Positions 41,812-51,704 of a stretch of DNA of 64,000 nucleotides are shown one piece after another. This DNA is from Serratia fonticola (GTDB lineage Bacteria > Pseudomonadota > Gammaproteobacteria > Enterobacterales > Enterobacteriaceae): NCBI RefSeq assembly GCF_001006005.1, contig NZ_CP011254.1:1798001-1862000 (forward strand), written 5' to 3'. The notes below the pieces were generated by a model that had not been told where the DNA came from, did not search any database, and saw nothing but the letters and a program-made list of their open reading frames with translations. Each line of letters opens with the position of its first letter. The stretch's first letter is position 1. The translations under genes were made by a program, and so were the position numbers.

Positions 41812-42720
41812 ATGCAAAAGTTTGATACCAAGACCTTTCAGGGTCTGATCCTGACACTACAGGACTATTGGGCGCGCCAGGGCTGCACCATCGTGCAACC
41901 GCTGGACATGGAAGTTGGCGCGGGGACATCCCACCCGATGACCTGCCTGCGTGCACTGGGCCCGGAGCCAATGGCCACCGCCTATGTGCAACCTTCACGT
42001 CGCCCAACCGACGGCCGTTACGGGGAAAACCCGAACCGCCTGCAGCATTACTACCAATTCCAGGTGGTGATTAAGCCATCGCCAGAAAACATTCAGGAAC
42101 TCTACCTGGGTTCCTTGAAGGAACTGGGTCTGGATCCGACCATCCACGATATCCGCTTTGTGGAAGACAACTGGGAAAACCCGACGCTCGGCGCCTGGGG
42201 TCTGGGTTGGGAAGTGTGGTTAAACGGCATGGAAGTCACGCAGTTTACCTATTTCCAGCAGGTTGGCGGTATGGAGTGCAAACCGGTCACCGGTGAGATC
42301 ACCTACGGTCTGGAACGCCTGGCGATGTATATCCAGGGCGTGGACAGCGTCTACGATCTGGTGTGGAGCAACGGCCCGTTGGGCGTTACCACCTACGGCG
42401 ACGTGTTCCATCAGAACGAAGTGGAGCAGTCCACCTACAACTTCGAATACGCCGATGTCGATTTCCTGTTCTCCTGCTTCGAGCAGTATGAGAAGGAAGC
42501 ACAAACGCTGCTGGCATTGGAGAAACCGCTGCCGCTGCCGGCTTATGAACGTATCCTCAAGGCTGCTCATACCTTCAACCTGTTGGATGCACGCAAGGCG
42601 ATCTCGGTTACCGAGCGTCAGCGCTATATTCTGCGAATTCGCACGCTGACCAAAGCCGTTGCCGAGGCCTACTACGCTTCCCGCGAAGCGCTGGGCTTCC
42701 CAATGTGTAACAAGAAGTAG
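41812..42720 (+). CDS. glyQ: glycyl-tRNA synthetase alpha subunit
   Basis: 302 residues from ATG 41812 ([20 protein letters not shown]), the E. coli start; an upstream ATG at 41716 is in frame but not expected. Class II alpha2beta2 synthetase subunit that carries the aminoacylation core ([40 protein letters not shown]; the motif 3-like [13 protein letters not shown]). Ribosome site weak. glyS follows after 8 bp. Confidence 0.98.
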   Translation: MQKFDTKTFQGLILTLQDYWARQGCTIVQPLDMEVGAGTSHPMTCLRALGPEPMATAYVQPSRRPTDGRYGENPNRLQHYYQFQVVIKPSPENIQELYLGSLKELGLDPTIHDIRFVEDNWENPTLGAWGLGWEVWLNGMEVTQFTYFQQVGGMECKPVTGEITYGLERLAMYIQGVDSVYDLVWSNGPLGVTTYGDVFHQNEVEQSTYNFEYADVDFLFSCFEQYEKEAQTLLALEKPLPLPAYERILKAAHTFNLLDARKAISVTERQRYILRIRTLTKAVAEAYYASREALGFPMCNKK

Positions 42721-42728
42721 AGGCAGCT

Positions 42729-44798
42729 ATGACACAACAGACTTTCCTGGTGGAAATCGGCACGGAAGAGCTGCCGCCGAAGGCTCTTCGCTCACTGGCA
42801 GAAGCCTTTGCTGCCAACTTTACCGCTGAGCTGGACAACGCTGGCCTGGAACATGGCGAAGTGAAGTGGTTTGCCGCTCCGCGCCGCCTGGCGTTGAAAG
42901 TGGCGGATCTGAGTGCTGCGCAGGCCGATCGTGAAGTTGAAAAACGCGGCCCAGCCATTGCCCAGGCGTTCGATGCCGAAGGCAAACCAAGCAAAGCGGC
43001 CGAAGGTTGGGCGCGTGGCTGTGGTATTACCGTCGATCAGGCCGAGCGCCTGGTGACCGATAAAGGCGAATGGCTGCTGTATCGCGCCCATGTGCCAGGC
43101 CAATCTGCCCAGCAACTGCTGGCCGGTATGGTGAGCACCGCGCTGTCCAAGCTGCCAATTCCGAAACTGATGCGCTGGGGCGATAAAGAAACCCAGTTCG
43201 TCCGCCCTGTGCATACCGTGACCCTGCTGCTGGGTGCAGAACTGATCCCTGGCACCGTGCTGGGTATCGACTCTGCCCGCACTATTCGCGGCCACCGCTT
43301 TATGGGTGAAGCCGAATTCACCATCGATAACGCCGATCAATACCCGCAGATCCTGTTGGAACGCGGCAAAGTAGTGGCGGATTATCAAACCCGTAAATCT
43401 TTGATCAAGCGTGATGCCGAGCTGGCTGCACAGCAGATTGGCGGTAAAGCCGATCTGAGCGAGAGCCTGCTGGAAGAGGTTACCTCGTTGGTCGAATGGC
43501 CAGTAGTGCTGACCGCCAAGTTCGAAGAGAAGTTCCTGGCGGTGCCAGCGGAAGCGCTGGTGTACACCATGAAGGGCGATCAGAAGTATTTCCCGGTGTA
43601 TGACGCCGCGGGCAAACTGCTGCCGAACTTTATCTTCGTCGCCAATATCGAGTCGAAAGATCCGCAGCAAATCATCTCCGGTAACGAGAAGGTGGTGCGC
43701 CCGCGTCTGGCAGATGCCGAATTCTTCTTCAATACCGACCGCAAGCAACGCCTGGAAGACAACCTGCCGCGTCTGGAAACCGTGCTGTTCCAACAGCAAC
43801 TGGGCACCCTGCGCGCCAAGACCGACCGTATCCAGGCCATGGCGGGCTGGATCGCTGGCCAGATCGGGGCAGACGTCAACCACGCTACGCGTGCGGGGCT
43901 ACTGTCGAAGTGCGATCTGATGACCAACATGGTGTTCGAATTCACCGACACCCAAGGTGTCATGGGTATGCACTATGCGCGCCACGACGGTGAAGCTGAA
44001 GACGTGGCGGTGGCGTTGAACGAACAGTACCAACCACGTTTTGCCGGTGATGAACTGCCGCAATCGTTGGTGGCCTGCTCGTTGGCGATTGCCGACAAGA
44101 TGGACACCCTGGCCGGGATCTTCGGCATCGGGCAACATCCAAAAGGCGATAAAGACCCGTTCGCGCTGCGCCGTGCTGCGCTGGGCGTGCTGCGTATTAT
44201 CGTTGAGAAAAACCTGCCGCTGGATCTGCAAACCCTCACCGAAGAGGCCGTCCGCCTGTATGGTGACAAGCTGACCAACGCCAAGGTGGTGGATGAGGTT
44301 GTCGACTTTATGCTGGGCCGTTTCCGTGCCTGGTATCAGGAAGAAGGCCATGCGGTGGATACCATCCAGGCCGTATTGGCACGTCGCCCAACCAAGCCAG
44401 CCGACTTCGATGCGCGGGTAAAAGCGGTGACGCATTTCCGTACGCTGGAAGCTGCAGCGGCATTGGCGGCTGCCAACAAGCGTGTTTCCAATATCCTGGC
44501 CAAATCCAACGATACGCTGCTGGACCACGTCCACGCTTCGGTATTGAAAGAACCGGCCGAGCTGAAGTTGGCAACCCACTTGGTGGTGCTGCGCGATAAG
44601 CTGGAGCCGTTCTTCGCCGAAGGCCGCTACCAGGAAGCGCTGGTAGAACTGGCCGCACTGCGTGAAACCGTGGATGCGTTCTTCGACGGCGTGATGGTGA
44701 TGGCCGAAGATGAAGCGGTGCGTGTGAACCGCCTGACGCTGCTGAGCAAGCTGCGTGAACTGTTCCTGCAGGTCGCGGATATCTCCGTACTGCAATAA
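42729..44798 (+). CDS. glyS: glycyl-tRNA synthetase beta subunit
   Basis: 689 residues, the E. coli size. Starts [20 protein letters not shown]. The beta subunit binds and positions tRNA-Gly and has an HD-like domain and a C-terminal anticodon-binding region (about 560-680). Cotranscribed with glyQ and followed by a strong terminator. Confidence 0.98.
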   Translation: MTQQTFLVEIGTEELPPKALRSLAEAFAANFTAELDNAGLEHGEVKWFAAPRRLALKVADLSAAQADREVEKRGPAIAQAFDAEGKPSKAAEGWARGCGITVDQAERLVTDKGEWLLYRAHVPGQSAQQLLAGMVSTALSKLPIPKLMRWGDKETQFVRPVHTVTLLLGAELIPGTVLGIDSARTIRGHRFMGEAEFTIDNADQYPQILLERGKVVADYQTRKSLIKRDAELAAQQIGGKADLSESLLEEVTSLVEWPVVLTAKFEEKFLAVPAEALVYTMKGDQKYFPVYDAAGKLLPNFIFVANIESKDPQQIISGNEKVVRPRLADAEFFFNTDRKQRLEDNLPRLETVLFQQQLGTLRAKTDRIQAMAGWIAGQIGADVNHATRAGLLSKCDLMTNMVFEFTDTQGVMGMHYARHDGEAEDVAVALNEQYQPRFAGDELPQSLVACSLAIADKMDTLAGIFGIGQHPKGDKDPFALRRAALGVLRIIVEKNLPLDLQTLTEEAVRLYGDKLTNAKVVDEVVDFMLGRFRAWYQEEGHAVDTIQAVLARRPTKPADFDARVKAVTHFRTLEAAAALAAANKRVSNILAKSNDTLLDHVHASVLKEPAELKLATHLVVLRDKLEPFFAEGRYQEALVELAALRETVDAFFDGVMVMAEDEAVRVNRLTLLSKLRELFLQVADISVLQ

Positions 44799-44812
44799 TG
44801 GTGTAAAGCCCA

Positions 44813-44840
44813 AGAAAAAGCGCCTGCGGGCGCTTTTTCT
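44813..44840 (+). terminator. rho-independent terminator after glyS
   Basis: AGAAAAAGCGCC / GGCGCTTTTTCT, 12-bp stem with a TGCG loop and T-rich 3' arm. Confidence 0.9.
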
Positions 44841-44995
44841 TCTCTGATGGCGGCCGCGCAACGGTGAGTTATTCTGCGAGCCTCGCACAATCACATTTCG
44901 TATCGCTGGCAGTTGATCTATTCTTTAGACGCACGGAGGGCGGCAGACGGCATGGAATCTGATAAAAGACACGTTTATAACAGGAGTTATGTCAC

Positions 44996-45715
44996 ATGGC
45001 TGTAGGGATCCAGAGCAGAAGTTTCGCGCGTTGGCTGGCACCGGTGTTGGCATTGTTGGTGGTTATGCAACTGACCGCCTGCGGCGATAAAGAGCCGGAG
45101 CAGCGCAAGGCATTCGTTGATTACTTACAGAATACGGTCATGCGCAGTGGCGTACATATCCCGACGTTGAGCGAAGATCAGAAACAGAAATTCGGTGCTT
45201 ATACCGGCGATTACGCCATTCTGGTGGGCTTTTCCCAGCAGTTGACGAAGTCGGTGGACGCCAGCCTGACCCCGGCGCTGGAGCAGGTTAATCAGATCCG
45301 CACCGCACAGGACTACATGAGCAAGCGCGATAGCCTGCAACAGTCGATCGGCGCGTTAAACCTGCTGGGCCAGCAGATCCAGACTGCCAAGGCGCAGGCG
45401 GATACTGCTCGTGTGGCGCTGAAACAGCCGGACGATCTGAAAGCGGTATACAACCAGGTGTATGACAAGATTGTTACCGCACCGGCCAATGCGCTGATGC
45501 CAGCGATCCCAACCACCGCCGGTTTTGTCCAAGATCTGGTACAGGTAGGGGATTTCCTGCAGGCCCAGGGCAATCAGGTCAGCTTCAACAACGGCGGCGT
45601 GCAGTTCCGTACCCAGCAGCAGGCGACGCAGTACAACACCATGATGTCCAATCTGGTGGCCAAGCAGCAGGACTTGCTGAACGCACAGAAAACCGTGCTG
45701 GCGGTAATGCAGTAG
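44996..45715 (+). CDS. yiaF: DUF3053 lipoprotein YiaF
   Basis: 239 residues. Signal sequence ends in lipobox LTAC (Cys at about residue 29), giving a lipoprotein with Gly-Asp after the Cys. The rest is helical, with heptad-like Gln/Ala-rich stretches. Matches E. coli YiaF, whose molecular function is not settled. AGGAG lies 9 bp before this ATG; another ATG nearer to it is in a different frame and soon stops. In E. coli yiaF neighbours ghrB, so local order differs. Confidence 0.88.
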   Translation: MAVGIQSRSFARWLAPVLALLVVMQLTACGDKEPEQRKAFVDYLQNTVMRSGVHIPTLSEDQKQKFGAYTGDYAILVGFSQQLTKSVDASLTPALEQVNQIRTAQDYMSKRDSLQQSIGALNLLGQQIQTAKAQADTARVALKQPDDLKAVYNQVYDKIVTAPANALMPAIPTTAGFVQDLVQVGDFLQAQGNQVSFNNGGVQFRTQQQATQYNTMMSNLVAKQQDLLNAQKTVLAVMQ

Positions 45716-45758
45716 CGTTAAGCAATATTCAGATTGGCAATGTTGCTGGAACTGTAGG

Positions 45759-45783
45759 GGGTCGAACTTGTTCGGCCCTTTTT
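45759..45783 (+). terminator. rho-independent terminator after yiaF
   Basis: GGGTCGAA (45759-45766) / TTCGGCCC (45771-45778) with one G-U pair, then TTTTT. Confidence 0.75.
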
Positions 45784-45918
45784 AATTTACTGATATATAA
45801 TATATTTATCGCCTCACCTCTCGATGGTTTAATCTTTCCTCAAGTGTATTAACCGAATACCAAGCTTCATGCATGCTGTCTGGCGCTGCGATCCCACCTC
45901 TTCACGGATATTTGGATG

Positions 45919-45962
45919 TTGCGTAATACGAAACAGGTTGTATAATGTTTCGTGTTGCGCAA
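45919..45962 (+). promoter_or_regulatory. higBA operator-promoter
   Basis: Inverted repeat arms TTGCGTAATACGAAAC (45919-45934) and GTTTCGTGTTGCGCAA (45947-45962) with two mismatches flank a TATAAT (45941-45946). A repressor bound here would cover the -10 box, fitting autoregulation by HigA. Confidence 0.75.
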
Positions 45963-45983
45963 CGAGGGTGATGGAGCATTCTT

Positions 45984-46262
45984 ATGATTAAGAGTTTTAA
46001 GCACAAGGGATTGCGACAGTTTTTTGAGAAAGGCTCTACGGCTGGCATCAATACTCAACAGATCGGTAAAATTCGTCTGAGGCTTGGTGTAATTGATGCA
46101 GCAAAGGACATCAGTGATATCAACCGCCCTGGCTATCAACTTCACCCATTGTCGGGTGACCGTGCCGGGCAGTGGTCAATAACCGTAACAGGCAACTGGC
46201 GCATCACGTTTGAATTTATCGACGGTGATGCCTATATCGTCAACTATGAGGATTATCACTAA
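45984..46262 (+). CDS. higB: type II toxin, HigB/RelE family
   Basis: 92 residues, basic. Ribosome-dependent mRNA interferase of the HigB (plasmid maintenance killer) family: IKSFKHKGLRQFFEKGS at the N terminus, the core SGDRAGQWSITVTGNWRITFEF and the C-terminal VNYEDYH. GGAG lies 8 bp before the ATG. The toxin precedes the antitoxin, as is usual for higBA, and their stop and start overlap by one base. Confidence 0.93.
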   Translation: MIKSFKHKGLRQFFEKGSTAGINTQQIGKIRLRLGVIDAAKDISDINRPGYQLHPLSGDRAGQWSITVTGNWRITFEFIDGDAYIVNYEDYH

Positions 46263-46546
46263 TGGCTATGCATAACCCCCCGCATCCGGGCGAGATCATC
46301 GCTGAAACGCTGGAAGAACTGGGTGTTGGTATCCGCGTATTTGCCAGGGCGTTGATGGTGGCACCCTCCACCGCACAGCGCTTGGTCGCAGGGAATGCGG
46401 CTGTTAGCCCTGAGATGGCGGTGAAGTTGTCCATAGTGCTGGGCAGTTCCCCTGAATTCTGGCTAAACCTGCAGGATAATTACAGCCTGTGGATCGCCAA
46501 AAAAGCAGTCAATACTTCGCAGCTAAAGCGTTTGGTTGCCGCTTGA
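46262..46546 (+). CDS. higA: antitoxin HigA, HTH family
   Basis: 94 residues. XRE-type helix-turn-helix (HPGEIIAETLEELGVGIRVFARALMVAPSTAQRLVAG), which binds the palindrome at 45919, and a C-terminal part that neutralises HigB. The N-terminal PPHPGEII motif is diagnostic for HigA. A small hairpin CTACCG/CGGTAG (46550-46567) follows. Confidence 0.94.
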   Translation: MAMHNPPHPGEIIAETLEELGVGIRVFARALMVAPSTAQRLVAGNAAVSPEMAVKLSIVLGSSPEFWLNLQDNYSLWIAKKAVNTSQLKRLVAA

Positions 46547-46803
46547 CCTCTACCGCCATGCCGGTAGGGTTATTTCTGCCGGGCGGTGGATGCGTTCACT
46601 GGCCCGGCATTGTTTGGCGGAGCAACTGCCTTGAACGCTCACCAAAATACTCCCACGCACTTCTGTACTACACTTCACTTATTCATCACATCTCTTAATG
46701 TAGTTTTCTTTCATCCAAGCCATGGTTATTTCCCGACGGAGTGGATGCTCACAGGGAAGATGTCATTTCAGGCCACGGCCCGGTGGTCGGATGTAAAATA
46801 AAT

Positions 46804-46819
46804 TGTGATTCTTGTCACA
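46804..46819. promoter_or_regulatory. CRP site 1 (mtl)
   Basis: TGTGATTCTTGTCACA: perfect TGTGA-N6-TCACA. Confidence 0.85.
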
Positions 46820-46847
46820 TTTTAAAAACAAACAGCAAGGTTTAAAG

Positions 46848-46863
46848 TGTGACGATGGTCACG
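46848..46863. promoter_or_regulatory. CRP site 2 (mtl)
   Basis: TGTGACGATGGTCACG: one mismatch in the right half-site. Confidence 0.75.
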
Positions 46864-46920
46864 TTTTTGGTGCATTTTGCCGGTATATCTTCTCGTTGTA
46901 TTTTTTTTACACCGCACAAG

Positions 46921-46936
46921 TGTGATGTATATCACT
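46921..46936. promoter_or_regulatory. CRP site 3 (mtl)
   Basis: TGTGATGTATATCACT: one mismatch in the right half-site. Confidence 0.75.
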
Positions 46937-46964
46937 AAATACACCAGGGTATAGGGGCAATGTT

Positions 46965-46980
46965 AGTGATGGTGATCACA
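46965..46980. promoter_or_regulatory. CRP site 4 (mtl)
   Basis: AGTGATGGTGATCACA: one mismatch in the left half-site. Confidence 0.7.
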
Positions 46981-47112
46981 AAAATTCCGTGAAGTTCGCG
47001 TAGTAAAAAGAGCGTGGTAGAGTCCGTTTCGCAAACAGCATCAACAGGGCTAGAACGTTACAACAATTATCGCGCGCTCTTATTGTCAGCGCGTAACAAT
47101 AGGGGTGTGTTT

Positions 47113-49029
47113 ATGTTTTCACCAGACATCAAGGTTAAAGTGCAAAACTTTGGCCGTTTCCTGAGTAATATGGTGATGCCCAACATTGGCGCATTCATCG
47201 CCTGGGGTATCATCACTGCGCTATTCATTCCTACCGGCTGGCTGCCAAACGAGACGTTAGCTAAGCTGGTTGGGCCAATGATCACCTACCTGTTGCCACT
47301 ATTGATCGGTTATACCGGCGGTAAACTGGTGGGCGGCGAGCGTGGCGGCGTGGTCGGTGCCATCACCACCATGGGCGTGATCGTCGGTGCGGACATGCCG
47401 ATGTTCCTGGGCTCCATGATTGCAGGCCCGTTGGGCGGCTGGGCGATCAAGCATTTTGACCGTTGGGTCGACGGCAAGATCAAAAGCGGCTTCGAGATGT
47501 TGGTCAACAACTTCTCCGCAGGCATCATCGGTATGCTGCTGGCAATCCTGGCCTTTATGGGTATCGGGCCATTGGTCGAAGCGATATCTAAAGTGCTGGC
47601 GGCTGGCGTGCATATCATGGTGGTCAACAACCTGCTGCCATTGACCTCGATCTTCGTTGAACCGGCGAAAATCCTGTTCCTGAACAACGCCATCAACCAC
47701 GGTATCTTCTCACCGCTGGGCATCCAGCAGGCGACGGAAACCGGTAAATCGATCTTCTTCCTGATCGAAGCCAACCCAGGCCCAGGTTTGGGCGTGCTGA
47801 TGGCCTATATGTTCTTCGGCCGTGGTAGTGCCAAGCAGTCTGCTGGCGGTGCGGCGATCATCCACTTCCTGGGTGGTATCCACGAAATCTACTTCCCATA
47901 CGTGCTGATGAATCCACGCCTGATCCTGGCGGTTATTCTGGGCGGTATGACCGGCGTATTCACCCTGACCCTGCTGAACGGTGGCTTGGTGTCTCCTGCT
48001 TCCCCTGGCTCTATCCTGGCGGTGCTGGCGATGACGCCAAAAGGCGCCTACTTCGCTAACCTGGCGGCGGTATTTGCGGCGTTCGTGGTCTCCTTCGTGG
48101 TTTCAGCCTTCCTGTTGAAAACCTCAAAAGTGAAAGAGGAAGACGACCTGGAAGAAGCGACCCGCCGTATCCAGGACATGAAAGCCCAGTCTAAAGGCGG
48201 TGCCGCGGTAAACGCAGCCGTAGACGGCGATCTGAGCACCGTGCGTAAAATCATCGTGGCTTGCGATGCGGGTATGGGTTCCAGCGCCATGGGTGCTGGC
48301 GTGCTACGCAAGAAAGTGGCGGACGCGGGGCTGAAGAATATCTCCGTAACTAACAGCGCGATCAACAGCCTGCCGGAAGATGTGGATCTGGTGATCACTC
48401 ACCGCGATCTGACCGAGCGTGCGATGCGCCATGCGCCGCAGGCCCAGCACATCTCGCTGACCAACTTCCTGGACAGCCATCTGTACAGCGATCTGACCGC
48501 TCGCCTGGTGGCCGCTAACAAGACCAGCGAAACCCAGCAGAAGGTTATCTCCACCCTGGATGACAGCTTTGACGCCAGCGAACAGAACCTGTTCAAACTA
48601 GGTGAAAGCAACGTGTTCCTCGGCTTGCAGGCCATTGATAAAGAGCAGGCCATTCGCTTTGCCGGTGAGCAACTGGTGAAGGGCGGCTATGTCGAGCCAG
48701 AGTATGTTCCGGCCATGTTGGAACGTGAAAAGCTGACTTCTACCTACCTGGGCGAATCCATTGCCGTGCCGCATGGCACCATTGAAGCCAAAGACCGCGT
48801 GCTGCGTACCGGCGTGGTGTTCTGCCAGTATCCGCAGGGCGTACGTTTCGGTGACGAAGAGGATGAGGTGGCGCGTCTGGTTATCGGTATCGCGGCGCGT
48901 AACAACGAGCATATCCAGGTGATCACCAGCCTGACCAATGCGTTGGATGATGAAACCGTCATCGAGCGGCTGGCGAATACCACCAGCGTCCAGGAAGTGT
49001 TGGATTTGCTGGGCGGCAAGAAGGCCTGA
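47113..49029 (+). CDS. mtlA: mannitol-specific PTS permease, EIICBA
   Basis: 638 residues from ATG 47113 (MFSPDIKVKVQNFGRFLSNM), matching the E. coli length of 637; the upstream in-frame ATG at 47014 lacks support. Takes up mannitol and releases mannitol-1-phosphate. EIIC membrane domain to about 345 (GGIHEIYFPYVL conserved loop), EIIB with active Cys in VACDAGMGSSAMGAG, EIIA with active His in SIAVPHGTIEAKD. First gene of the mtl operon, behind four CRP sites. Confidence 0.97.
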   Translation: MFSPDIKVKVQNFGRFLSNMVMPNIGAFIAWGIITALFIPTGWLPNETLAKLVGPMITYLLPLLIGYTGGKLVGGERGGVVGAITTMGVIVGADMPMFLGSMIAGPLGGWAIKHFDRWVDGKIKSGFEMLVNNFSAGIIGMLLAILAFMGIGPLVEAISKVLAAGVHIMVVNNLLPLTSIFVEPAKILFLNNAINHGIFSPLGIQQATETGKSIFFLIEANPGPGLGVLMAYMFFGRGSAKQSAGGAAIIHFLGGIHEIYFPYVLMNPRLILAVILGGMTGVFTLTLLNGGLVSPASPGSILAVLAMTPKGAYFANLAAVFAAFVVSFVVSAFLLKTSKVKEEDDLEEATRRIQDMKAQSKGGAAVNAAVDGDLSTVRKIIVACDAGMGSSAMGAGVLRKKVADAGLKNISVTNSAINSLPEDVDLVITHRDLTERAMRHAPQAQHISLTNFLDSHLYSDLTARLVAANKTSETQQKVISTLDDSFDASEQNLFKLGESNVFLGLQAIDKEQAIRFAGEQLVKGGYVEPEYVPAMLEREKLTSTYLGESIAVPHGTIEAKDRVLRTGVVFCQYPQGVRFGDEEDEVARLVIGIAARNNEHIQVITSLTNALDDETVIERLANTTSVQEVLDLLGGKKA

Positions 49030-49044
49030 TAACAGAATTATTTT

Positions 49045-49069
49045 AAAGGGTGCAGCTTGCTGCACCTTT
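49045..49069 (+). terminator. hairpin between mtlA and mtlD
   Basis: GGTGCAG (49049-49055) / CTGCACC (49060-49066), then TTTC. Probably a partial terminator or message-stabilising stem setting the MtlA to MtlD ratio. Confidence 0.55.
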
Positions 49070-49091
49070 CTACATTAAGAAAGGGTGGAAT

Positions 49092-50240
49092 ATGAAAGCA
49101 TTACACTTCGGAGCCGGCAATATTGGCCGTGGCTTTATTGGCAAACTGCTTGCCGACGCGCACGCCGAACTGACTTTTGCTGACGTTAACCAGACGGTGC
49201 TGGACGCGTTGAACCAACGCAAAAGCTACCAGGTACATGTGGTGGGTGAGCAGGCGCGCGTTGAAGAGGTGAATAACGTCAGTGCCGTTAACAGCGGTAG
49301 CGAAGAGGCGGTGGCCCTGATTGCCCAGGCCGATATCGTCACGACCGCCGTTGGTCCGCAGATCCTCGCCAGAATTGCCGGGACTATCGCCAAAGGCCTG
49401 ATCCTGCGCCATCAGCAAGGCAATGCTCAACCGCTGAATATCATCGCCTGTGAAAACATGGTGCGTGGTACCAGCCAGCTCAAACAGCACGTGTTCGACG
49501 CGCTGCCACAGGATGAACAGGCCTGGGTTGAGCAGCATATCGGCTTTGTCGATTCCGCCGTAGACCGTATCGTGCCGCCAGCCGAGGCGGGCAGCAACGA
49601 TCCGCTGGAAGTGACGGTAGAAACCTTCAGCGAGTGGATCGTCGATCAGACCCAATTCAAGGGCCAACCGCCAGCCATCGCCGGCATGGAACTGACCGAC
49701 AACCTGATGGCATTTGTTGAACGTAAGCTGTTTACCCTCAATACCGGCCATGCGATCACCGCCTACCTGGGCCAGCGCGCCAAGCTGTTGACCATTCGTG
49801 ATGCTATCCTCGATCCGGTCATCCGCCAAGTGGTCAAAGGGGCGATGGAAGAGAGTGGTGCGGTGCTGATCAAGCGCTACGGTTTTGACGCCGACAAGCA
49901 TGCTGCCTATATCAACAAAATCCTGTCCCGCTTCGAAAACCCGTATCTGCATGATGACGTAGAGCGTGTGGGCCGTCAGCCGCTGCGCAAACTGAGCGCG
50001 GGCGATCGCCTGATCAAGCCGCTGTTGGGCACGTTGGAATACGGCTTGCCGCACGCCAACCTGATCAAGGGGATCGCCGCCGCCATGAGCTACCGCAGCG
50101 AGCAGGATCCACAGGCACAAGAACTGGTAGACTTGCTGACAAAACTGGGTCCAAAAGCCGCGCTGGCGCAAATTTCCGGTTTACCGGCCGACAGCAAGGT
50201 TGTGGAAGAGGCGGTTGCTGTGTATAACGCCTTGCAGTAA
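49092..50240 (+). CDS. mtlD: mannitol-1-phosphate 5-dehydrogenase
   Basis: 382 residues from ATG 49092, the E. coli length. Oxidises mannitol-1-phosphate to fructose-6-phosphate with NAD. N-terminal Rossmann motif [18 protein letters not shown]; the catalytic long-chain dehydrogenase block around [14 protein letters not shown] is intact. Second gene of the operon; the upstream in-frame ATG at 49050 lies in the intercistronic hairpin and is rejected. Confidence 0.97.
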   Translation: MKALHFGAGNIGRGFIGKLLADAHAELTFADVNQTVLDALNQRKSYQVHVVGEQARVEEVNNVSAVNSGSEEAVALIAQADIVTTAVGPQILARIAGTIAKGLILRHQQGNAQPLNIIACENMVRGTSQLKQHVFDALPQDEQAWVEQHIGFVDSAVDRIVPPAEAGSNDPLEVTVETFSEWIVDQTQFKGQPPAIAGMELTDNLMAFVERKLFTLNTGHAITAYLGQRAKLLTIRDAILDPVIRQVVKGAMEESGAVLIKRYGFDADKHAAYINKILSRFENPYLHDDVERVGRQPLRKLSAGDRLIKPLLGTLEYGLPHANLIKGIAAAMSYRSEQDPQAQELVDLLTKLGPKAALAQISGLPADSKVVEEAVAVYNALQ

Positions 50241-50276
50241 ACGCTGTGATATCAAACCAGTGTAAGCAAACCCATT

Positions 50277-50310
50277 CCCTTTCCCCACGGATAAGGGGTA
50301 GGGTGAGGGG
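50277..50310 (+). repeat. REP-like repeat between mtlD and mtlR
   Basis: 34 bp beginning CCCTTTCCCCACGG and ending TAGGGTGAGGGG, a diverged copy of the 34-bp unit that bounds the 53609-54066 element. A perfect hairpin GGGGGCAA/TTGCCCCC (50307-50329) overlaps its end. Confidence 0.6.
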
Positions 50311-50404
50311 GCAAGGCGTCTTTGCCCCCCATTCGGGCTCACTCCCTGCGGTTAACGGGGAGCGCCCGAGTGACCACACCACCCACGCGATTCGAAAAGC
50401 GAAG

Positions 50405-50962
50405 ATGATCGAGACACAGGCATTCGAAAACAAGGTTCTGGAAAAGCTGAACGCTGGCAAGACGGTGCGCAGTTTTCTGATCGCAGCGGTCGAGCTGCTG
50501 GCAGAAGCGCTGAACGTCCTGGTGGTGCAGGTTTTCCGTAAAGATGATTATGCGGTGAAATATGCCGTCGAACCTCTGTTGTCCGGTGCCGGGCCGCTTG
50601 GTGAACTTTCGGTTCGTCTGAAGCTGATGTACGGGCTGGGGGTGATTTCCCGCCACGAATACGAAGATGCCGAACTGCTGATGGCTATGCGTGAAGAGCT
50701 GAACCACGACGGTTCGGAATATCGCTTTATTGATGATGAGATACTCGGCCCCTTCGGGGAGCTCCACTGCGTCAGCGCTTTGCCGCCGGTCCCCACTTTT
50801 CTACAGCCCGGCGAGGCGGATGAATCGTTGATCGCCATGCAACACCAGCGTTACCAGCAGATGGTGCGTTCCACCATGGTGCTGTCGATTACCGAGCTGC
50901 TGGCGGAAATCGGCGCCAAGCAGCCCTCCCGGCTCTCCCCGCTCGGTGCTCAAAAGCCTTAA
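50405..50962 (+). CDS. mtlR: mannitol operon repressor MtlR
   Basis: 185 residues from ATG 50405 (MIETQAFENKVLEKLNAGK), aligned with E. coli MtlR less a short N-terminal extension. The conserved core runs from KTVRSFLIAAVELLAEALN through GPFGELHCVSALPP. MtlR limits mtl expression in E. coli, although it lacks a classic DNA-binding fold. The ribosome site is weak. The TAA stop overlaps the TAA of the opposing exporter gene (TTAA at 50959-50962). Confidence 0.93.
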   Translation: MIETQAFENKVLEKLNAGKTVRSFLIAAVELLAEALNVLVVQVFRKDDYAVKYAVEPLLSGAGPLGELSVRLKLMYGLGVISRHEYEDAELLMAMREELNHDGSEYRFIDDEILGPFGELHCVSALPPVPTFLQPGEADESLIAMQHQRYQQMVRSTMVLSITELLAEIGAKQPSRLSPLGAQKP

Positions 50963-51567
50963 GCCATCAGCGTCCGCCACTCGTCAAACAGCAGCCATAA
51001 CGCGGTTGCTGCCATTAAGCCCGCCATCACACCGTTAAATAACCGCAGTTTCCAGGTCACACGCAGAGCGTGGCGTAGCCGATCGCCCATCAATGCCCAG
51101 ATCAAGATGCAGGGGATATTCACCGCGGTGAAGCCTGCGATGGTTAACAGCGTTTGATGCAGCGACGCTCCCTCATGAGGCGTGAACAGGATTGCCACGT
51201 TGATGGCCATCAGCCAGGCTTTCGGGTTCACCGCCTGGAATAAGGCTCCGCCGATAAAGTGCATTGGCCGCGCCTGCTGTTTAGCATCCGGTGAGGCCGC
51301 CTTATACAGTTTCCACGATAGCCACAGCAGGTACGCACAGCCCATTACCGCCAGCGGAAAGCGGATGGTATCGGCCCAGTTCAGGATCAGCGCCAGCAAT
51401 AGCGTGGTGAGGGCTAACTGTGTTGCGCAGCCCAGGCTGATACCAAACACCATCGGCAGGGTACGCCGCAGGCCGAAATTGACGCCGGACGAGGCCAGCA
51501 GCAGGTTATTGGGGCCAGGTGTAATCGACATCACTGTCACGTAACTGATAAAAGCAGAGTCCAGCAT
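50959..51567 (-). CDS. LysE/RhtB-family amino acid exporter
   Basis: 202 residues from ATG 51567 (MLDSAFISYVTVMSITPGPNN), preferred because GGA lies at good spacing; ATG 51579 would add four residues. About six membrane helices; the family signature SITPGPNNLLLASSGVNFG is at the N terminus. Exports an amino acid or related metabolite; the substrate is unknown. It is divergent from a MocR-type regulator, which probably controls it, and convergent with mtlR. Confidence 0.88.
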   Translation of the reverse strand: MLDSAFISYVTVMSITPGPNNLLLASSGVNFGLRRTLPMVFGISLGCATQLALTTLLLALILNWADTIRFPLAVMGCAYLLWLSWKLYKAASPDAKQQARPMHFIGGALFQAVNPKAWLMAINVAILFTPHEGASLHQTLLTIAGFTAVNIPCILIWALMGDRLRHALRVTWKLRLFNGVMAGLMAATALWLLFDEWRTLMA

Positions 51568-51652
51568 GAGGTTTTCCATACATGATTGGGGGTGATCACC
51601 AGCATAAGGGCTGTGGGGGTGATGGTGACAGAACCAGAAATCAGTTATTGTC

Positions 51653-51688
51653 ATGGTTACAGTTGCGCTAATTTCTAACTGTACCCAT
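51653..51688. promoter_or_regulatory. inverted repeat before the MocR regulator
   Basis: ATGGTTACAGTT (51653-51664) and AACTGTACCCAT (51677-51688), one mismatch, 12-bp spacer. It lies in the divergent promoter region and looks like a binding site for the MocR protein. Confidence 0.6.
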
Positions 51689-51704
51689 TGCCTGGAGAGA
51701 AATT

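Larger units (their letters stand above)
46547..47112. promoter_or_regulatory. higA-mtlA intergenic region (mtl control region)
   Basis: 566 bp. A hairpin at 46550-46567 ends the higBA unit. Nothing is recognised from 46570 to about 46800. From 46804 to 46980 there are four CRP-like sites, then the mtlA leader. In E. coli the mtl promoter also has several CRP sites and is repressed by MtlR. Confidence 0.8.

Noticed and set aside
42792..43883. 363-codon open frame antisense to glyS
   Set aside because: Shadow of glyS; no ribosome site or motif. The same holds for the long frames at 43899-44894 and 49101-50171.
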